A DNA stretch of 64,000 bases from Zonotrichia leucophrys gambelii (Eukaryota > Chordata > Aves > Passeriformes > Passerellidae). The notes under the pieces were generated by a model, which saw nothing but the letters and a program-made list of their open reading frames with translations, was not told the DNA's origin and did no database searches. The DNA lies in the NCBI RefSeq assembly GCF_028769735.1, contig NC_088178.1, forward strand, positions 13,170,857-13,234,856, in the 5' to 3' direction. This document shows, piece by piece, positions 28,001 through 39,284 of the stretch; position 1 is the first letter of the stretch, and each line of letters starts with the position of its first letter. Made by a program: the position numbers and the translations under genes.

Positions 28001-31000
28001 TAATATTGGCTAGGGTAGAATGCTGCAAAGTTGAAGTTTACTAGCAGCATTAGGTTACTCAGTGGTAAGGGCTTGCAATACCCATCTGGCTTTGCTTGGG
28101 AGCCCCTGTCTGCAGCCTGGCCAGCCCAGCTGCACAGGCAGAAGCAGCAGCAGACGCTGACTCTGCTCCCAGTCCAGCTGATTAAGATCATTCACCAGCA
28201 TTTTTTCTCCCTTAATACAACAGGCATAAATTTGCAATGGTAAAGCAATTACTACATAAACAGCTGAAGTAACCCCAGTATCAAATGAATGCTCTTCCCA
28301 AAACCTGTAGGAACTTCACAAATCTGAAAAATTTCAGATTTCATTTGCCTCCAGCTTCAGAAAGTTAAAACAGCAACTGCTGAATGAAAGAGTGCAAGAA
28401 CAATTATATAAACTTCTGGTTCCTAGTAAATCTGGCTTTCAAAAAAACTGTTAATTACTTAATCCACAGCAGAAAAATCCAAAAGGAGCACAAATTACTC
28501 AACAGAGTAGATATTCAGTTCCTGTATTTGTGTTTCATGAACAGTTCTCTCTTCATTTACAAACATATCATTTTACATTTCATGAACACCTTCACAGTCA
28601 ATCACAAGACTTTGTCATTGCACTTGGAAGTTTTAACATTTTTGCTTCCAAGACCAATTAAATGTGAATTTCTTGTGCTGGCCTGTATCATAAAATCTAC
28701 ACTTGTCTTATCTGCATAAATTAGTGTTCAAAAGTCTGATTCACATAGGTACAGGTTCACACATGAAATGTTCTTCCAATTCCCCTGTGAAATCACAAAT
28801 GTATAGCAAACCTCTATAACCCCTGTATGTATTTCCCAAGCTTTTGGTCAAAGACAGAGCTCTCTTACCATGAGAGTAATGATTCTATAGATATACATGC
28901 TTATTTTTCCTAATTGGTTCTTAAGCAGCCTAGATCCTTCTGTACTTCAGTATGTAACTTTAGAATCTGCCCTGCAGCAAAAGACACGATGGACTTGGAT
29001 ACAGAGTGGTAAATTACAAAATCAAAAGCAATACCTGCCTGGTTTTTGTGATTTACTTCAAAAGGGTTGTCTGAAGAGCTTGGCTGGCTAGTAAAGCAAA
29101 TTCATATAAGCATCTAAAGTAAGCCAATGTGTGCTCTTAGACTGCCACCAGTGTGTAACACAATCCCTCCCAAATTACATAGACATAGATACTTATTTTA
29201 CTTACATTTATTCAGCAGAGATAAGGGAGTATTCAATTTGTGGTTTGGGTGCTTGGTTTTGGTTTTATGTGCATACTCTTTTAGAGGGTGCTAAGCCAAA
29301 AAGGACTAACACCATGCTCCACGAGCAAAGCTTTTCATCACTCTGCCATGTCACACATGAATTTCAAAATCATAACAAATTTTCCAAGCATCTCAAATAT
29401 TTAATTAGTCTCAATCACAGAAGTTTGTTAGTTGAATGGTACAAACCTTTAAACTAAATTAGGTATTTGTATTGAATGTTTCAGAGCTAAGGAAACCAAA
29501 CTGAGATATTTGAAGAGCACACAGAATCAGACTCAAGGAAGGAAGATCCAACAGCAACATTCACTTAACTCTTTTCCCTGTCTGTGCAAACTGCTGTGTT
29601 CTAAAGAATCAAAGCAAGTTTAAGATTGTATAACAGTACTGAAGATCACAGAGATGGAAAAAACATTCTCATCTAAGTTATAACAAAAAAAAATAAAAAA
29701 CCACACTATGATTACATTTCACCATAAACTGCAAAGGAAAGTTACTGTAAATCAACATGGTAGAGACTAATTCAATATCCATTTTAGCATGAGGCAGGGA
29801 GAGTATTAAGAACAAAATAAGAAGTACAAACTGCTATTATACTATTAATTCCTCATCTTCTGACATCTAGGCCTCAACAGCACAAGTCTTCAATGCCATA
29901 TTTCTATTCCTAGCAGTGTCAAGAAGATAAATCTACATAAATCTTCCAGAAAAACTAACAACTAACTGCTCAGATCAGAGCTATCTATACAATTTCTTGA
30001 TGAAACCAGCATCTACCAAAATATGAGTATACAAAATAAACAAGGAAATTTCCAGGCTAACATCTTGCAGCGAGCAAACCCTGAATTTGTCACAGTCAAA
30101 TACTGCCTTTTACTTCAGCCCATGTTATCAGCCCCTTATCACCCCCGGACCCCACGAGAGCATCTCCATGCATGGTGGGAAAACATCATGCTTAATGCAT
30201 GCTGTCAATCAATGGGTTTATGTAAAACTGACATGTAGGACCACTTTCAAAAAAGACAAAAAATAAACCAAATCAGACTTTTAGTGCATATTTAAGTGAA
30301 AATTTAAAGTTATATATACAAAAATTATTTTACATACTGTACATTAAAGACACCACTTTGATGGTTTAGCTAATTTCCCTAAGTGAATACTTATTTCTTA
30401 CACTGTCACTTCTGCAATTTACAAAATCAATTAAACAAAGCAAAAGAAGAAGCCCCTAGCTCAGCAAATGAATGTCCTAAGTATTTACTTTAAGTTATAG
30501 CTAACTCAAAATCCTTCACAACACAAGCTGGATTTACATTGCAGAATTTCAGATTTCTTCCCTCCATTAAAGACTGTTATAAAGCTTTGTGCTATCACAG
30601 GTTTTATTACGTATCTGTATAATTTCAGGAAGCCATTATAGTCATACCATGCTGCCAAGCTAATTAAAAATATACTATTCAGAAGTCTTTGCAAACTATT
30701 TTTGCCTCATATTCCAGATTAGGCTTTAAATACTTAACACATTCCCCAGATTTTATTACATCCAAGGGTTTAGTCTTTTATGCACCAGAATACTTTTTGA
30801 CAACTGTTTACATCAGAGACACATAGGGTTTTTTTCCCCAGTAATTCAGGGCTATGGACACACTGATCAGAAGTTATGGCTAAACCTAACCTAGCAGTGT
30901 ATTACAGACAGCATGTGCAGAAGCACTACAACACTCCTAGAAACAGTTAACTTCTGTTAAAAAGTCAACAGGATCATCTAAAAAAATTCTTAAACTTGTA

Positions 31001-34000
31001 CTAGAAAATAAAATGACAACACTCAAAGATATCAAAAAATACATTTTTTTTACAAATACTCTCATTTGTGGTGTTTATATTTGCTGATATTAGAAACCTC
31101 TCTCAAAACCAGGATGATTCTGCCCTTCCCATTTCCCTCTCTCTGCCTTTCCCCCCAAAGGAAAGATAAGTAAGAGAACTTCAGCTGCACTGCACATTCA
31201 CCACATTCATTCTCAGCCTACAGGCAGGAATTTCTCAAGGGGAATGACGAGCCAGGAGACAGATCTCGTGATTTAAGGAAATCCAACAGCACTGTAAAAC
31301 ACTTTATTTCTAACAACATCTGGGAGCAATTTAAAAGAAAGAGCCAGAAACCTGATGGTATGGGAGAGGAATAAGCACATGACAGTTTCAACCCAGACAT
31401 TAAAACATTCTCCTCTAACAGTTACACATTGTAAACACACTGCTTCAGTATCTGAAGTAACTTTGGGGACTGGATGTTGGAAACAACAGAAAACACACTT
31501 GGAACCCCCAAACACAGCATTTATAAACTTTGTTCAGTTTACATGTGATGGATTAGAATTTAAAAGGATGCTTCATTTCTAACATGATAAATTTTTATAT
31601 GAAACACTGCATAAATATACCCTCACATAATCTTTTGTCAAGAAAAAACACTTGATCTGCCTTATGCTCTGCTTATACACACAATTGTCAAAACACATAA
31701 TCCAAACTACCCTGAGGAATTTGTGACACCTCTCATAAGTACAGGATCACAGAATACCCATGCAGGACAGGATACATATTCAGAAGAAACTCCATGCAGG
31801 TTCATAATTATTTTACAAAGCATACAGTTTAATTATAAGCTTGCTGCTACTTCACCCGAACCTTACATGCATGGAGCACACCCACTTGAATAATTTTAAA
31901 GAATACACCATTTATCTATACTGGCATGAAATCAGTTAAGGTCGTGAACTCCATGGGTGCTAAGTAACTCACTTATACCATCACTTGCTTTTCATTCAGT
32001 ATTGAGTTCTCAAAAAAGGTTTGTGAATTGACTACAGTTGCACAAGTATTACAGTGAGAGAAAAATGGAATGCAGCTTGATTTGCTTGTGAAAACATGGC
32101 CTGAAGCTCTAGGAAATGGTATTAGTGCATGTTTTCAGGCGTGGTGCATGTGATTGCATTTCTCTTTGTATAACCCCTCAATGAAGATGCAAAACTAAGT
32201 CTTCTGCTACAAATAAAAACTGCATGATTTCAAATTAGTGAAAGATATCAAAATTTATCAAACAGGTATACTAAAACTTGCTTACACACAGTGAGCATAC
32301 CTACTACAGAGAACAAACTAAGTTTCAACATGTTTCCTTTCTTCCCATTTTCAGCTTTTCTTACTTCTTCACATATATTACAGCAACAGAATGGGCATCA
32401 CAAAAAAAAAAAGTACAAAGAAAAAAAGAACTGGAGTCAGCTGTTCTGAGAATAAATATGAAAGCCATTTGAAACAGGGCCAATTTATAGAAGTTACTGT
32501 TATCAAATCTTTACTGTTAACAGATATCTTTCATTGTAATAAGTTATTTTTTGTCATTATGGATATGTTCCCCATACCACTGCTGGAAAAACAAATCCAG
32601 ATGCCACTTCTAAACTTTTGAACATGGTCAGACTTCAGCCTTACTTCACTGCTATAATCCTCCACACGTCTTTTTTGCTGTTTACTGCTGCTAGCACAAC
32701 TTAAGTATTATTAAAATCAAAGGCTGTCTAAAAATATTATCACACCTAACACAAGATTAAAATACCTCTAAAACTCACAAACAACCCATTTTTCTCATAT
32801 CACTGTGTCTTTGTCTAGTCTACCAGCAATTATATTAGACATTTAAGGTTAGCCCAAAATTCTAATACTAACATTTTAAATACAACAGACTATCACATGG
32901 CATTTGTCTGTATGAATAAACTGATTTTTTTATCCTATCACTCCCTTCTTTTTAAGCAGCCAAAATTACAACAGTGAAGGCAAAAAATTTGAGAGAGTAC
33001 AAAACTGAAAGGAACAGGCTTGTGAAATAAGTTTAGACTAAATTTTAGAAGTGGGAGTTTATCTTCTGACAACTTGCTAGAATCTGACTTTCAATCCTAT
33101 TTTCATAATACCATGTACAGCTGAAACAAAAAGTCACAGCACATCTACAGTATCTACTTGTTTCCACCATGAACAAATTCTCAGTTATTACCATGAACAA
33201 ATTCTCAGTTATTACCAGCATAAAAGGTTCAGAACATAGTTTGGTAAGACAAGACTACACCTCAGAACATGAGATAAAAAACCAAAGTAGACAACGACTC
33301 CAGAGTACAGAGTGCTACCTGGTGCCCTCTCCCCTTTCTCCCTCAGTTCTCAGCCACTGTCCTTCCCCCATACTACCATATTCCTCCATGTTAAGTTACA
33401 GCAACCAAAGGGGGACTAGGTGATCCTATCCTGTTTGGAAAACTTAGAAAGTACTAGGATGTGTTTCTTAGCATGTTCTATCCACCCCAAACATAACACA
33501 CACCACCAATTCCCTCATCTCTTAAGCACACTGCAATGGCTGAAGCCCTGACCATGGGGGGAAGAAGCCCATTCCCACATCTTTAACCATTCCAAAACTC
33601 TTCACAGGAATGAGTTCTCTCTCCTGGCTACAACTGGGGCTGTCCATGCTCGGCAGCTGAAGCTTGGCTTTAGGCCAGTATCCATAGCACTGTCAAGAAG
33701 GTCAAAAATTTCCCAAATGCTGTATACCAAATAATGCTCCAGGAAGAAATGCCTGCTTCTGTTCTCCTGTCAGACAGAAGAGCACCTCAGCCACTGTGAA
33801 ACATGCAATGCACACACACAGAATGAGTCACTCAATTGTTCAAAGCCCATTTACTGCACAGCCACCCAATCCATCCAGGAGAAACATCCATCAGACTAAA
33901 GTGGCACACACTGAAACACAGTAGGAGAGATCACCCTCAATATGCACCCAAAGTTCACCTAAATTATTCCCTACACCTGTGTGACATATATTCCTTATGT

Positions 34001-37000
34001 TTTCATATCCATCCAAAGAGTCTTTTAATTGCTCCATAGGAAAGATACATTAATACTTCATACATCAAACGGCTGAAAAAGGCTCTATCACACCAAGTGC
34101 CAATCAGATATCAAGATTAAAGCACGGTAATGTAAAGAGAACACAAGAGAACAATTCAAAGTACAGTTATTAGATGTTGATGCTCAAAACTGTATAACCA
34201 CAGAGTAACTAAGGACCTGATGTAATAAGAGCAGAGGAACCCTAATATACTTTTTTTTTTTTAAAAAAAGCAAATATCTTATAGAATATAATAAATTTTT
34301 GAAATTATGCACAAAGAAATCTATAAAATGTATAAAATTTCTCCAGGGAACTGAATTTTTTTTAAATTTATGAACTATGTAAATATTACCATTCCTGGAA
34401 TCTTTAACTCTCCTTTATTCAAGTATACTTTGCACAAACTGCTCATATACAATGCAAGTTCACAAATCAGCATCAGACAGAGAGCTAAAGCTCATTCCTT
34501 CTTGCATTATTTTGCAAAATGTAATGTAAGGGGTGAACTGTGTGCAGTGACATTTCCCTGCCTCCATGAATTCTAGGTAAGCAAAACAAGACATTACAGA
34601 CCAAATCAAGTATGAGTTATCTCATTTGTATTTACAAGATGACTGGGTTGTGACATGTTCTAATGCTCTCAGAAATTAAAGCTCGCTGCTCCTCTGACAG
34701 ATTTGAGCGAGGAAGCGTGTTCCCACTGCATATTTTGAATTGCACAAATCCTCACATTTATTCTTTGTAAACCAAGTTCTTAAGTTGTATTCATCATTTT
34801 TTCCAGCTCCATTTTAAGTTTTACTTTTTGTACTGGTTTCTAGTGTTAATTTCTGGTGACTCAACATGTAAATCAAATGAAGACCAAACATCAGATGAAC
34901 AAGAATGTTTTAAAACAAATTAAGTATACAATATAAATATATGGTATAGTTTCAAATTTATCCCTCATTTGTAGGTAACTCTGATTAAAAAACTGTTAAT
35001 AAAGCATTATAAGGAAGCATTCCTTTTACTTTATACTTGCCTTGACCACATGCAGTCCCCTAAACTGCAAAGCCCTCTTTTAATGGAAAGACAATACCCA
35101 GACTACAATAATTAACTTCTCTTACTCTTTTATCAATTTTAAAAGTATAACGTGCATTTTGTTGTTTAAGAGAACAACCAGCTAGATAAAAGTTAATATA
35201 ACTTTTAAATTTGAATTGACACGACTGATGATGATAAAATAAAGCAAATTTTCCAAACAGAAGAGTCACATGTCACCATCCATTTCTCTGAGTATAACTG
35301 AATATACCACAAACATGTTTTGCAAGTGATCAGCATATACACTCTAAGTGAAAAATATCAGAAAGCATCAAGTAAAAGAAACATTCTGGATAAGGCAACT
35401 TCTCACAGCTAAATCCCTGCCCACATCCAATGACTATCCAGTCTCAACAAAAGCAATGTTGGAAGAGCATTAAAATTGCTAATGCAACTCCTTGGATTCA
35501 AAACTTAATTCTTACACACTCCCACAGCACTCCATGAAAAGAAAACTTCCAAGGGAAGGCCAGATGACTGATCCCAGTTGTTTATATACACTTGACAGGC
35601 AAAGCATTCCTCAACTTGAAAACATCAGTCCATCAAGAGCAATGAATAGCCACCATAAGGACAAATGTTCCACATGTCCTTCCACAAAGCACGAGTGAAG
35701 CTGGCATTACCTCACTATGCACACTCCATGAGACAGAAATCCCATTCTCCATTCTTAGCAGTACCTTGAGATAATTAAAGAAGCTCCAGAATACAATCCA
35801 GTTTACTCCTCCCATATTTAACAGCTTTCTTCAGGAAATCATCATCCTTATTTATTTGCACTACTTCCATGCATAGACTGTTTTCTTCCAGAAACCAGAC
35901 AGCAAGTCCATTTTTACAAGCAAAAAGCACAACTTTTTGATACTTCTGAGCTTTTCCTTGTAGTTTTTAATCACTGCCTCCAATACACCTGTCTTGCCTT
36001 CTTTCTTACACTCATAATATGACTTCTAAAATCAACAGAAGAAAGCAGTTACATCATCTGAAGTATCTTTATTTCATTGTCTGGCTACTATCTTAAAATT
36101 TGGTTCTGAAATGGTACTACCCACTTAGACAGAGTTTGTAACACTCAAGTTCTCACAGACTGAAGTTGCTCACAGTAAAGAATAAAAGGGATACTGAATC
36201 AATTTACTTCTCCTGAAGTGACAAATGTTAGAATTAAAGATCCAAGTAATACATGGTCTACTTGAAACTACTTCTTCACTAGAAAGAAAAATTACTAGGA
36301 GTAATTAATGATTTTAGATTTTTTGCCCTGAAGCTGTGTACATGGAGCACAGTTTGCTGCTGAAAGACTTGGAACATCCTCAGGTATCTCTCCAAACTAC
36401 TAAATACATTGCTATGTTTTAATTAGTTAACACTTTGTCCTCCCAGGCATCAGAGAAATAATCATGTCAGTTCTATTGTGCTTAGCTCCCACGGAAGTAC
36501 CTTAATAACCACACTTTACTCATGATTCAGAGATGAGTTTAAGCTTGTCTCCAATAGTGCATGAACACATGGAGCTGGATGGGTGCAGAATCCACATAAC
36601 TGACTTCTCACAGCCCTTCCTACAAGCAAGCTTACCCAGAAACATTACACAGGTAGATCCAACAGAACAGCTGCTGTATCTACAGGCTGACTGCATTATA
36701 TAAGAACTAGTCCAAATCCAGCAGGACCAATAGTGAATCTGAGCAACTGGGCCTTTCTAGACAAAGCTGGGCTTAGCAAGCAGCTGGCACTGATCAGCTC
36801 CAGGTGAAAAGGCAGGTACACAGCACAAGCTACAAAGTCTCTGAACAAAAAGTTAACTGTATGCACTAGAAAACTCCTGCTTCTGCCACTGAAATAGAAT
36901 TGCTCTCATGCATTCATTGAAGTTCTCTTGTCCCATATCCCTTTGCATAAACATTATTTATCTACTACTGCGGAGTACTGATCTAATTCCTGTGATAGAT

Positions 37001-39147
37001 TTGAATAAAAAGTGAAATAAATAGTAAGTTAACTGCTATTTAGAAGCCCTTTCCTTCTTATGAAAGTATACTAAATTCACAACTGAACTTGAGAAATAAA
37101 AGTTACAGCAAAGCAAACACCCACTTCTGTGTCTACATAACAAATTCTAGCTCCCATTTTTCTGTCCTCTTATAGATAGTCACTTCTTTTTTAACTGGGA
37201 ACTGCTTTGAAAAAAGGAGGGGGAGGGACAGAGAAAGTATGACTTTTACAGGCCCCATGCAACAATGTGGGAGTGGTGTTTTGAAAAAAAGTATGATAAA
37301 TCAAGTTTCAAAGTAAGAAGCTGACACCACTACATTAATCCAGAACCACTGTTTACAGCTCAGTGCCTAGAAAAGTCTTTTGTGTAGAGGCTCCAATTTA
37401 CCTCTAGGGATTTTTGTTTAATAAAGCATACACGGCTGACTAGATATCAGCTCACAATGACCAGTTAAAATCTTCCAACAGGCAACTACTGATGCTCAAA
37501 GTAGTTCATTTTGTATCAGCACTCTACCCCCTTATTTGTTAAGTGTACATCCTACCTTCACACCAACGGCAACATCAGTGACAATGCTGCAAAAAAAAAA
37601 AAAAAAAAACAAGAACATAAGTCAACCAATTTATCCTCATAAACCAAACTTTTCAATGTCTTGTAATGACAAAATTATGAGGAAACAAACACGCAACAAG
37701 TTCCCTGAGCAAGAAACTACGCTCAAAAACATATAGGACTGGAATGCAAAAGAAACTTTGAAAAGCTACTGAGCTCCCGCAGCTTATAGGCCTTTCCAAG
37801 AGTACAAAGTTTCAAGTAAATGTTACTCCAATGCAGCACTGCCAGGAAATTTATTTAGGAAACTTGGGTTTCTGAACATAGGATTACAGGGTAGAAATAG
37901 AGTAATTTAAAAGTAAGTACAAAACTTCTCACATACCTCTATTAACTAAACAGCTAACTCAGCAACATAGCTGAACCTTTGTCTGACCTACTCTTTGAAC
38001 AGCAGAAAGCAATCTTTTTTTTTTTTTTTAATTAGCTTGGAAAAAAAACCCCATTGGCAGCTACACCTGTACGAAATGTAATGAGGTACACCTATGAAAA
38101 ACATTGCAACAGGTATGTCAAGGTGCATCTCCTCCTTAGAGGTTGTGACACCACCACTCACAGTGTACACCACAATCCTAAAAGAAACCTGAGTCCACAA
38201 ACACATACACACAAAAAAGAATATGGGAGAGCATTCCACAATGCAGTACTCATTCCTAGTTCTCAGACAGGATTTGTAACTCCTACCATTATAACCACAA
38301 CCATAAAAAGCCTTGGGAACTCACAGTTGAAAGGTTATATATGCTTAAAGCATACCAAAGAGATGGCTTCTCTGTTTGAAGCAGAGTAAACAACTTAATG
38401 GGAGATTTGGAAGCTGAAAGCTGTATTTACATTGAAGGCTACAGCCAGCAGCCCCGCTTTCCAGGTGCAACAAAAAGCAGGCCTGGCGTGTGGTGCCTCA
38501 CCATCCCAGCCCCTACTGTCCCCTAATGCCGACTGCTTCCAACCTTCCCTTCTTTGGTTTTTACAGCCACTCCACTGTATATACAACGGCATCTCTCCAC
38601 CTGGAGAGGGGGGGAAGCCGAAGGGCTTATTAGGCAGTTTCTGAAAACAAAAGAGCTCGACATCTGGCTCCTGCTGGCATCGCTCCTCCTCTCCAGCCAG
38701 CTCCAAAACAAACCCGAGCCCAGCAACGCGCCCCTCCTCGCCCCCTGGCCAGAGGAGAGATGCCAAAGGCAGGGGGAAGGAGGGAGCGAGAGGCTCTGGG
38801 GGGCGAGATGAGGGCAGATCGCCCCTTCTTTACATCGGGGCGCGCCGTCTCGGGCACTACACTTAATTAGGGGGCAGCCCGAGGCCCTCGGCGATTTGAA
38901 CGGGGCACCCTACAGAGGGGCCCGAGTTACGGAGAGGCTGAGCCCGTCCAGTCCCGCTCCCAGCCTGCGTGGGGCCTCAGGCTTCAGCTGTCCCGCGGCG
39001 GGAAGCTCCTCGCTCCCCACACCCTCGGAGACGCCCGCCGACAGCCAGCGAGCGCCCGGCGCCGGGACAGGTGCCACCAGCGGCCGGCAGCACAAAGCGC
39101 GGCAGTGCGCTCGCTCCCAGCGCCCCGGTGCCCACTCACCCGTCCAT
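931..39147 (-). CDS. PTBP2: PTBP2 gene, 5' part (exons 1-9 of the coding region)
   Basis: Neuronal-type polypyrimidine tract-binding protein, a nuclear RNA-binding splicing regulator that binds UCUU/CUCUCU-type RNA and mainly represses neuronal or adult exons. Nine exons join in one frame to 353 residues; the usual protein is about 531-536 residues, so the C-terminal third is outside the window. Visible in order: start MDG and a leader with a basic KKFK segment (1-58), RRM1 (about 59-133, RNP1-like KGKNQAFLEL at 92-101), linker, RRM2 (about 180-257, RNP1-like [11 protein letters not shown] at 215-225), an Ala-rich linker (10 Ala at 320-329), and the start of RRM3 ([12 protein letters not shown] at 342-353). 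Residues such as [20 protein letters not shown] and [16 protein letters not shown] match PTBP2 rather than PTBP1 or PTBP3, from memory of the family. Intron lengths from 5' to 3' are 1553, 11092, 11008, 422, 2409, 76, 6514 and 4084 nt. Family membership is very sure; paralogue assignment is also strong. Confidence 0.97.
1086..5169 (-). other. PTBP2: PTBP2 intron 8 (4084 nt to the distal acceptor)
   Basis: GT-AG intron of AT-rich unique sequence. The only clear low-complexity element is an 18-base A run at 4384-4401 (T on the gene strand). Short open reading frames in it lack family resemblance. No RNA gene or dated repeat was recognised. Confidence 0.8.
5170..5365 (-). CDS. PTBP2: PTBP2 exon 8 (196 nt), end of RRM2 and linker
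   Basis: Encodes residues 237-301 plus one base of residue 302: end of RRM2 ([30 protein letters not shown]) with the extra PTB-type fifth strand, then the linker ([33 protein letters not shown]). The acceptor is TGTTTTCAG and the donor GTATGA. Because it ends in phase 1, either acceptor of exon 9 restores the frame. Confidence 0.97.
5366..11879 (-). other. PTBP2: PTBP2 intron 7 (6514 nt)
   Basis: AT-rich intron. It contains a short CA/TA dinucleotide tract (6019-6047), a perfect 8-bp inverted repeat with a 2-nt spacer (6895-6912), a CR1 3'-end relic (10399-10433), an (ATA)n tract (11057-11076) and a T16 run (11398-11413). Nothing else with recognisable function was seen. Confidence 0.8.
10399..10433 (+). 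mobile_element. CR1 LINE 3'-end relic
   Basis: The string tgcaaggtccattccaacca followed by taccaattcctatg resembles the 3' end of avian CR1 elements (AGGTCCCTTCCAACC, then ATTCTATG). Only about 35 bp is recognisable, so its age and subfamily cannot be given. Confidence 0.5.
11880..11990 (-). CDS. PTBP2: PTBP2 exon 7 (111 nt), RRM2 core
   Basis: Encodes residues 200-236, with the RRM2 strands [10 protein letters not shown] and RNP1-like [11 protein letters not shown] and part of helix 2 (DPVNAQQAK). It is separated from exon 6 by only 76 nt. The final codon is CAA (Gln236), where the family usually has Leu (AKLALDGQ). The donor is GTAAGT and the acceptor TTTGGCAG. Phase 0 at both ends. Confidence 0.97.
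11991..12066 (-). other. PTBP2: PTBP2 intron 6, very short (76 nt)
   Basis: Begins GTAAGTCAG and ends TTTTTTGGCAG on the gene strand, joining exons 6 and 7. At 76 nt it is near the lower size limit of vertebrate introns. The length is not a multiple of three, and retention runs into a stop within exon 7 sequence. Confidence 0.95.
12067..12231 (-). CDS. PTBP2: PTBP2 exon 6 (165 nt), linker and start of RRM2
   Basis: Encodes residues 145-199: the RRM1-RRM2 linker ([20 protein letters not shown]), the PTBP2-type [10 protein letters not shown] segment, and the first strand and helix of RRM2 ([20 protein letters not shown]). It is phase 0 at both ends. The acceptor ends TTTAAG behind CTCTCTTCTGTC; the donor is GTAAGT. 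The linker ASNAPIS differs slightly from the mammalian sequence, as expected for a fast-changing segment. Confidence 0.97.
12232..14640 (-). other. PTBP2: PTBP2 intron 5 (2409 nt)
   Basis: AT-rich intron with no recognised repeat or RNA gene. Its acceptor end, next to exon 6, carries a CTCTCTTCT-type pyrimidine motif. Its donor GTATATTTAC is weaker than those of the other exons. Confidence 0.8.
14641..14784 (-). CDS. PTBP2: PTBP2 exon 5 (144 nt), second half of RRM1
   Basis: Encodes residues 97-144, completing RRM1: AFLEL (end of RNP1), the second helix [14 protein letters not shown], and the extended C-terminal strand [13 protein letters not shown] characteristic of PTB RRM1, ending at LNQ. 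It is phase 0 at both ends (48 codons), so skipping would be in frame but would destroy RRM1. The acceptor ends TTGCAG and the donor is GTATAT. Confidence 0.97.
14785..15206 (-). other. PTBP2: PTBP2 intron 4 (422 nt)
   Basis: A short GT-AG intron splitting RRM1 between KNQ and AFLEL. It is AT-rich, and the acceptor has a broken pyrimidine tract (TTTTAATTCTTTTAATTGCAG region). No other element seen. Confidence 0.9.
15207..15379 (-). CDS. PTBP2: PTBP2 exon 4 (173 nt), first half of RRM1
   Basis: Encodes residues 39-96. It begins with A39 (split codon) and the basic segment NKKFKGDDK, then RRM1 from about residue 59 with the RNP2-like VLHIRKL, the helix [15 protein letters not shown], and the strand before RNP1 (LMLKGKNQ). 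The acceptor is TCTTTCAG and the donor GTAATT. Small changes from the mammalian protein as remembered are N44 for Ser and D50 for Glu. Confidence 0.97.
18993..19205 (-). mobile_element. CR1 LINE 3' fragment, antisense
   Basis: Begins TGAATCATGGAAACATTTGG and continues through GTTGGAGAAGACCTTGAAGA, then CCATTAACCCTGCACTGCCA. These are the familiar blocks of the 3' end of avian CR1 read in reverse complement. Similarity fades around 19200 in the segment matching 'catctctccaccaagg'. It is a 5'-truncated, non-functional copy, as is usual for CR1, inside intron 3. Confidence 0.85.
23138..23225. repeat. A/C-rich low-complexity block
   Basis: Runs of A interrupted by CCC to CCCCC, with almost no G or T on the plus strand. 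The gene strand is therefore T/G-rich, with G5, G4, G2 and G4 runs (23216-23220, 23201-23204, 23198-23199, 23188-23191). Such tracts recur in this window (5706-5730, 8106-8120, 24455-24540) and are common in bird introns. Confidence 0.8.
24455..24540. repeat. A/C-rich low-complexity block
   Basis: A second strand-asymmetric A/C stretch in intron 3, with units such as AAACCC, CACACA and AACAAAC. More degenerate than the block at 23138-23225. Confidence 0.65.
26388..26463 (-). CDS. PTBP2: PTBP2 exon 3 (76 nt)
   Basis: Encodes residues 14-38, [20 protein letters not shown] and following SMVVT, plus the first base of Ala39. It forms the Ser-rich N-terminal leader before RRM1. The donor is GTAAGTG. 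The acceptor lies behind a tract rich in TCTCTT and TCTTT. Two AG dinucleotides are in tandem (TTTTTAGAGAGG); the first keeps the frame. Skipping this 76-nt exon would shift the frame. Confidence 0.95.
26464..37555 (-). other. PTBP2: PTBP2 intron 2 (11092 nt)
   Basis: Large AT-rich intron between the 31-nt exon 2 and exon 3. It contains a two-copy 24-bp tandem duplication (33166-33213), a T/A homopolymer junction near 34251-34269, and a small GC-rich patch at about 28080-28180. No coding exon, RNA gene or intact mobile element was recognised. Confidence 0.8.
33166..33213. repeat. Perfect 24-bp tandem duplication (2 copies)
   Basis: The 24-bp unit accatgaacaaattctcagt plus tatt occurs twice without mismatch or spacer, at 33166-33189 and 33190-33213. 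The perfect identity suggests a recent slippage event in intron 2. Confidence 0.95.
37556..37586 (-). CDS. PTBP2: PTBP2 exon 2 (31 nt)
   Basis: A micro-sized exon encoding residues 3-13 (end of G3, then [10 protein letters not shown]). The acceptor is an uninterrupted run of 19 T followed by GCAG on the gene strand, and the donor is GTAGG. The mammalian protein has Glu where Asp8 is found here. The exon keeps the frame only when joined to exon 1 (8 nt) and exon 3 (76 nt). It is too short to show as an open reading frame and was found by its peptide and splice sites. Confidence 0.9.
37587..39139 (-). other. PTBP2: PTBP2 intron 1 (1553 nt)
   Basis: The first intron, from the GTGAGT donor in the CpG island to the T19-GCAG acceptor of exon 2. 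The half nearest exon 1 is part of the CpG island; the remainder is AT-rich, with a T15 run on the plus strand at 38015-38029. Confidence 0.85.
37591..37609. repeat. A19 homopolymer (T19 on gene strand) at exon 2 acceptor
   Basis: Nineteen uninterrupted A on the plus strand, directly next to the GCAG acceptor of exon 2. It forms the whole polypyrimidine tract of that splice site and is likely to vary in length between individuals. Confidence 0.95.
39140..39147 (-). CDS. PTBP2: PTBP2 exon 1, coding part (MDG start)
   Basis: The start codon is at 39145-39147 and only 8 coding bases (ATGGACGG) precede a consensus GTGAGT donor at 39139. Codon 3 (Gly) is split across the intron. The start was chosen because the encoded MDG followed by [10 protein letters not shown] from exon 2 matches the known PTBP2 N-terminus, and because it sits inside a CpG island. 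The 5' UTR extends to the right for an unknown distance, probably to about 39200-39320. An in-frame ATG lies 54 codons upstream, at 39307-39309. Confidence 0.9.
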
Positions 39148-39206
39148 CGCCGAGCAGGACAGAGCGCGGGCAGCGGGACAGGAGCCGCGCACGGGGAGCT
39201 GAGAGA

Positions 39207-39217
39207 AAATGGCGGCC
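39207..39217 (+). promoter_or_regulatory. YY1-type site AAAATGGCGGC
   Basis: AAAATGGCGGC agrees with the long YY1 consensus AANATGGCGGC. It lies 60 bp upstream of the PTBP2 start codon, with the motif read on the plus strand (gene strand GCCGCCATTTT). YY1 sites of this form cluster near transcription starts of CpG-island genes. Confidence 0.55.
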
Positions 39218-39284
39218 TGGCCTGCACGGAAACCGCCGAGCGTTGCCGAGTGCCGGGCTCCGCTCCGCGTCCCCCTCCGCTTCC

